DNA from: JAHFUI01 sp041485905 | GTDB taxonomy: Bacteria > Acidobacteriota > Vicinamibacteria > Vicinamibacterales > CAVVIG01 | Direction of reading: 5' to 3' | Length of the DNA stretch: 7,651 nucleotides | Assembly: GCA_041485905.1 (NCBI GenBank) | Contig: JBGPKK010000216.1 | Location: 1-7,651 of the forward strand | Part shown: one piece after another, positions 6,335 through 7,651 of the stretch | Layout: each line of letters opens with the position of its first letter | Numbering within the stretch: position 1 is the stretch's first letter | Position numbers and translations under genes: made by a program | Notes under the pieces: generated by a model | The model's database searches: none | Told to the model about the DNA's origin: nothing | The model's input: only the letters and a program-made list of their open reading frames with translations

Positions 6335-6340
6335 TAGAAT
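6335..6340 (+). promoter_or_regulatory. Candidate -10 element for ssb, leaderless type
   Basis: TAGAAT at 6335-6340 matches the -10 consensus at 5 of 6 positions, including TA and the final T, and is directly preceded by TG. Only 8 nt separate it from the ssb ATG at 6349, so a transcript would start at or within a few bases of the ATG. No Shine-Dalgarno lies upstream of ssb, which fits leaderless translation. No convincing -35 is seen at 16-18 bp. ssb could instead be read through from the tol operon. Confidence 0.45.
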
Positions 6341-6348
6341 GTCGCCCT

Positions 6349-6786
6349 ATGGGAAGCGTCAACAAAGTGATTCTGGTCGGCAATCTCGGGCGCGATGCCG
6401 AGTTGCGCTATACGCCGGGCGGCGCCGCGGTGGCCACCATCAACATGGCCACGACGGAAGTGTGGAACGACAAGGCGGGCCAGCGGCAGGAAAAGACCGA
6501 ATGGCACCGCGTCGTGTTGTGGGGCAAGACTGCCGAGTCGCTCGCCGAATACCTCACCAAGGGCAAGCAGATTTACGTCGAGGGTCGCCTCCAGACGCGG
6601 CAGTGGGACGACAAAGACGGCAACAAGCGGTACACGACCGAAATTCGCGGCGACCGGATTGTGCTGCTCGGCGGCGGCGGTGGGCGCGGCGGAGCGACGA
6701 CCGATCGCGGAGACGCCGGCGGCGCTCACCCGCCAGGTTCGGAGGCCCCCACCGAGCCGCTGACCGACGACGATATACCGTTCTAA
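6349..6786 (+). CDS. ssb: Single-stranded DNA-binding protein SSB
   Basis: Binds single-stranded DNA during replication, recombination and repair, and recruits partner proteins through its acidic tail. It has 145 residues. The OB-fold domain spans about 1-110: MGSVNKVILVGNLGRDAELR, VATINMATTEVWND, EWHRVVLWGKTAESLAEYL, KQIYVEGRLQTRQWDDKDG and YTTEIRGDRIVLL, all in the usual order. A Gly/Arg-rich linker (112-120) leads to a short spacer and the C-terminal tip LTDDDIPF, the conserved partner-binding peptide, so the gene is intact. Length is at the short end for bacterial SSB (E. coli 178), owing to a short linker. The start is fixed by the conserved N-terminus. It has no ribosome binding site but a -10-like TAGAAT 8 nt upstream. 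It ends facing the convergent cupin gene across a repeat-built hairpin. Confidence 0.97.
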   Translation: MGSVNKVILVGNLGRDAELRYTPGGAAVATINMATTEVWNDKAGQRQEKTEWHRVVLWGKTAESLAEYLTKGKQIYVEGRLQTRQWDDKDGNKRYTTEIRGDRIVLLGGGGGRGGATTDRGDAGGAHPPGSEAPTEPLTDDDIPF

Positions 6787-6798
6787 CGAACGGAACTT

Positions 6799-6863
6799 AA
6801 AACTGAGAACTGAAAACTTCTCAGTTCTCAGTTCTCAGTTCTCAGTTCTCAGTTCTCAGTTTT
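6799..6863. terminator. Slipping hairpin at the ssb/cupin convergence, probable bidirectional terminator
   Basis: The left arm 6799-6813 (AAAACTGAGAACTGA) is a perfect 15-bp complement of 6849-6863 (TCAGTTCTCAGTTTT). Because the right side is a 7-bp tandem array, 13 bp of the same arm (6801-6813) can also pair with 6821-6833 and with successive copies at 7-nt steps. On the plus strand the array ends in TTTT; on the minus strand the final arm runs into TTTTAAG. The location between convergent genes suits a terminator for both, although the stem is AT-richer than classical ones. Function is inference. Confidence 0.5.
6818..6859. repeat. Heptamer tandem repeat, six perfect TTCTCAG copies
   Basis: Six uninterrupted, identical 7-bp units TTCTCAG run from 6818 to 6859 and are followed by TTTT. 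On the minus strand the unit reads CTGAGAA and contains TGA. Because 7 is not a multiple of 3, this stop appears in all three minus-strand frames within 21 nt. The cupin gene's stop (6849-6851) is one of them. The perfect copies suggest recent expansion by slippage. Heptanucleotide STRR repeats of filamentous cyanobacteria are an analogy, not a claimed relation. Confidence 0.9.
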
Positions 6864-7214
6864 GTCCTGCCGTCCGTAACGGTCTTCCAACCGGACGACG
6901 TCATGAATTTCCGGCGTCGACACTTCGAAGATGTCGCTGTCCTCGATGGCCGTCATCCTGTGGATGGTCTTGGGCGTGATGTGGACACGCTCGCCCGGGT
7001 GCATCTCGCGCGTCACCCGGTTGGCTCCCTCCTGAATCTCGAACAGTAGCCGCCCCGCGTGAAGGTAAATCGTCTCGTCCTTGATGTTGTGGTACTGCAG
7101 GCTCAACGCATGACCGGCGTTCACGTGAATCAGTTTTCCCACGTAGCGGTCCGTCTTGGCCCAATGAAGCTCGTAGCCCCACGGCTTCTCCACTCTCGTC
7201 ACATCGTCGCTCAT
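6849..7214 (-). CDS. Stand-alone cupin of the type II phosphomannose isomerase C-terminal family
   Basis: Small single-domain cupin, 121 residues, resembling the isomerase domain at the C-terminus of ManC-type bifunctional enzymes but with no nucleotidyltransferase domain. It opens with RVEKPWGYELHW (7-18), the typical entry to this family. Cupin motif 1 is G34-HALSL-QYH42-NIKD-E47, with Gln40 replacing the first His, as is usual in the ManC group. Motif 2 is PGERVHITPKTIHRM (73-87) with His85. It ends IFEVSTPEIHDVVRLEDRYG (95-114), again as in ManC. Predicted metal ligands are Gln40, His42, Glu47 and His85. The start at 7214 is supported by GAGGAG (7224-7219) 4 nt upstream. The last codons (Lys-Thr-Glu-Asn-stop) lie in the heptamer array. 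It follows ptsI on the same strand, suggesting a sugar-phosphate role. The exact reaction cannot be told from sequence; sugar isomerase or epimerase activity is a guess. Confidence 0.85.
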   Translation of the reverse strand: MSDDVTRVEKPWGYELHWAKTDRYVGKLIHVNAGHALSLQYHNIKDETIYLHAGRLLFEIQEGANRVTREMHPGERVHITPKTIHRMTAIEDSDIFEVSTPEIHDVVRLEDRYGRQDKTEN

Positions 7215-7232
7215 TGCGCTCCTCGAATGTTG

Positions 7233-7309
7233 TCATCTCGTCATCTGGCCATCTCGTCATTGATCTGGTCATTTGAACAATCAATGACCAGATGACCAAA
7301 TGACCAGAT
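7233..7309. repeat. Octamer-period array with inverted halves between cupin gene and ptsI
   Basis: The left half repeats an 8-bp unit: TCATCTCG (7233-7240), TCATCTGG (7241-7248), CCATCTCG (7249-7256), then degenerating. The right half repeats ATGACCA plus one base at 7284, 7292 and 7300, also with period 8, and is the reverse complement of the left unit (TCATCTGG/CCAGATGA). ATCTGGTCATTTG (7263-7275) pairs perfectly with 7297-7309 (13 bp). ATCTGGTCATT (7263-7273) pairs alternatively with 7283-7293 (11 bp, 9-nt loop). It occupies nearly all of the 98-bp gap, leaving only the cupin ribosome binding site outside. No T-run follows, so it is not an obvious terminator. Confidence 0.8.
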
Positions 7310-7312
7310 TCG

Positions 7313-7651
7313 TTACTCGCCAGCGTGAGACGGCCGCGGGAGAGCGGCCAACAGTTCCCGTTCGATCTCGTCGACGGTCGCCATTCGCAGGATCCGGCGC
7401 ACCATCGCCCGCAGCTCGCCGCTGTGCACGTCGGCGAGCACCTGCTTGGCGAGCGGGATCGCGCCGGGCGTCATGCTGAATTCCCTCAACCCGAGCCCCA
7501 CCAGCAGCGCCAGCAGCGCCGGGTCCGACGCCATCTCCCCGCACAGGGACACGGGAATGCGGCGCCGCGCCGCCGCCCGCCGCACCATCACAATCATCCG
7601 GAGGATTGCCGGATGCAGCGGCTCGTACAGGAGCGACACGCGCTCGTCTGC
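7313..7651 (-). CDS. ptsI: PTS phosphoenolpyruvate-protein phosphotransferase (enzyme I), C-terminal end (cut by right edge)
   Basis: C-terminal 112 residues of enzyme I, the cytoplasmic protein that takes phosphate from phosphoenolpyruvate and passes it to HPr. The frame is open from base 7651 to the TAA at 7315-7313, so the start lies off the right edge; the GTG at 7639 is internal, since the family match continues upstream of it (ADERVSLLYEPLHPAILRMI). The signature IPVSLCGEMASDP holds the active-site Cys (equivalent to E. coli EI Cys502). It is followed by LLVGLGLREFSMTPGAIPLA, the usual motif near the end of the PEP-binding TIM barrel. The tail ends in a helix and a short Pro/Ser/His-rich stretch. 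Full EI is about 575 residues, so only about a fifth is visible. A ptsP (nitrogen-type EI) paralogue has the same C-terminal domain and cannot be excluded. Confidence 0.92.
   Translation of the reverse strand, partial: ADERVSLLYEPLHPAILRMIVMVRRAAARRRIPVSLCGEMASDPALLALLVGLGLREFSMTPGAIPLAKQVLADVHSGELRAMVRRILRMATVDEIERELLAALPRPSHAGE

Noticed and set aside
6818..6859. Plasmid iteron or replication origin
   Set aside because: Units are only 7 bp, there is no rep gene or DnaA box cluster, and the array lies between convergent housekeeping genes.
7233..7309. CRISPR array
   Set aside because: Units are 8 bp with no unique spacers and no cas genes nearby; it is a short tandem/inverted array.
7637..7639. 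GTG at 7639 as a true start for a short protein
   Set aside because: The enzyme I family match continues upstream to the window edge, so the GTG codes for an internal Val.

Overview
The window is GC-rich bacterial chromosome, tightly packed with housekeeping genes on both strands. It carries a complete Tol-Pal envelope operon (tolQ, tolR, a TolA/TonB-type protein, tolB, pal, cpoB/ybgF), so the organism is a diderm (Gram-negative-type) bacterium. The short TolA with a TonB-like C-terminal domain and an adjacent Cys pair, the GC-rich codon use, and the intergenic palindromes and heptamer/octamer arrays suggest Acidobacteriota (Vicinamibacteria-like). That placement is inference from memory of similar genomes and was not tested by a search.

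Layout: positions 1-1095 (minus strand) hold the N-terminal two thirds of the recombination-repair ATPase RecN, cut by the left edge. A 136-bp divergent intergenic region (1096-1231) carries back-to-back promoters for recN and the tol operon and a structured 5' leader. The tol operon runs from 1232 to 6319 on the plus strand. tolR/tolA, tolA/tolB and probably tolB/pal are joined by 4-bp ATGA stop-start overlaps (the SD-supported pal start lies 18 nt later), and cpoB starts 1 nt after pal. The tolQ-tolR junction is the exception: its 191-bp gap is filled by a nested inverted repeat that looks like a REP/MITE-type insertion. ssb follows at 6349-6786 with a promoter-like -10 so close to its ATG that the message may be leaderless.

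The right end is on the minus strand and converges on ssb. It has the C-terminal 112 residues of PTS enzyme I (ptsI, cut by the right edge), then a small stand-alone cupin related to the C-terminal domain of type II phosphomannose isomerases. Two unusual simple-repeat/inverted-repeat arrays flank the cupin gene: a 7-bp array (6818-6859) that also supplies its last codons and stop, and an 8-bp-period array (about 7233-7309) between it and ptsI.

Together, TolQ/TolR form the proton-driven inner-membrane motor, the TolA/TonB-type protein spans the periplasm, TolB and Pal link to the outer membrane and peptidoglycan, and CpoB coordinates wall synthesis with constriction. I saw no phage, CRISPR, toxin-antitoxin or defence system. 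The novelty is in the non-coding architecture rather than in a new gene system.
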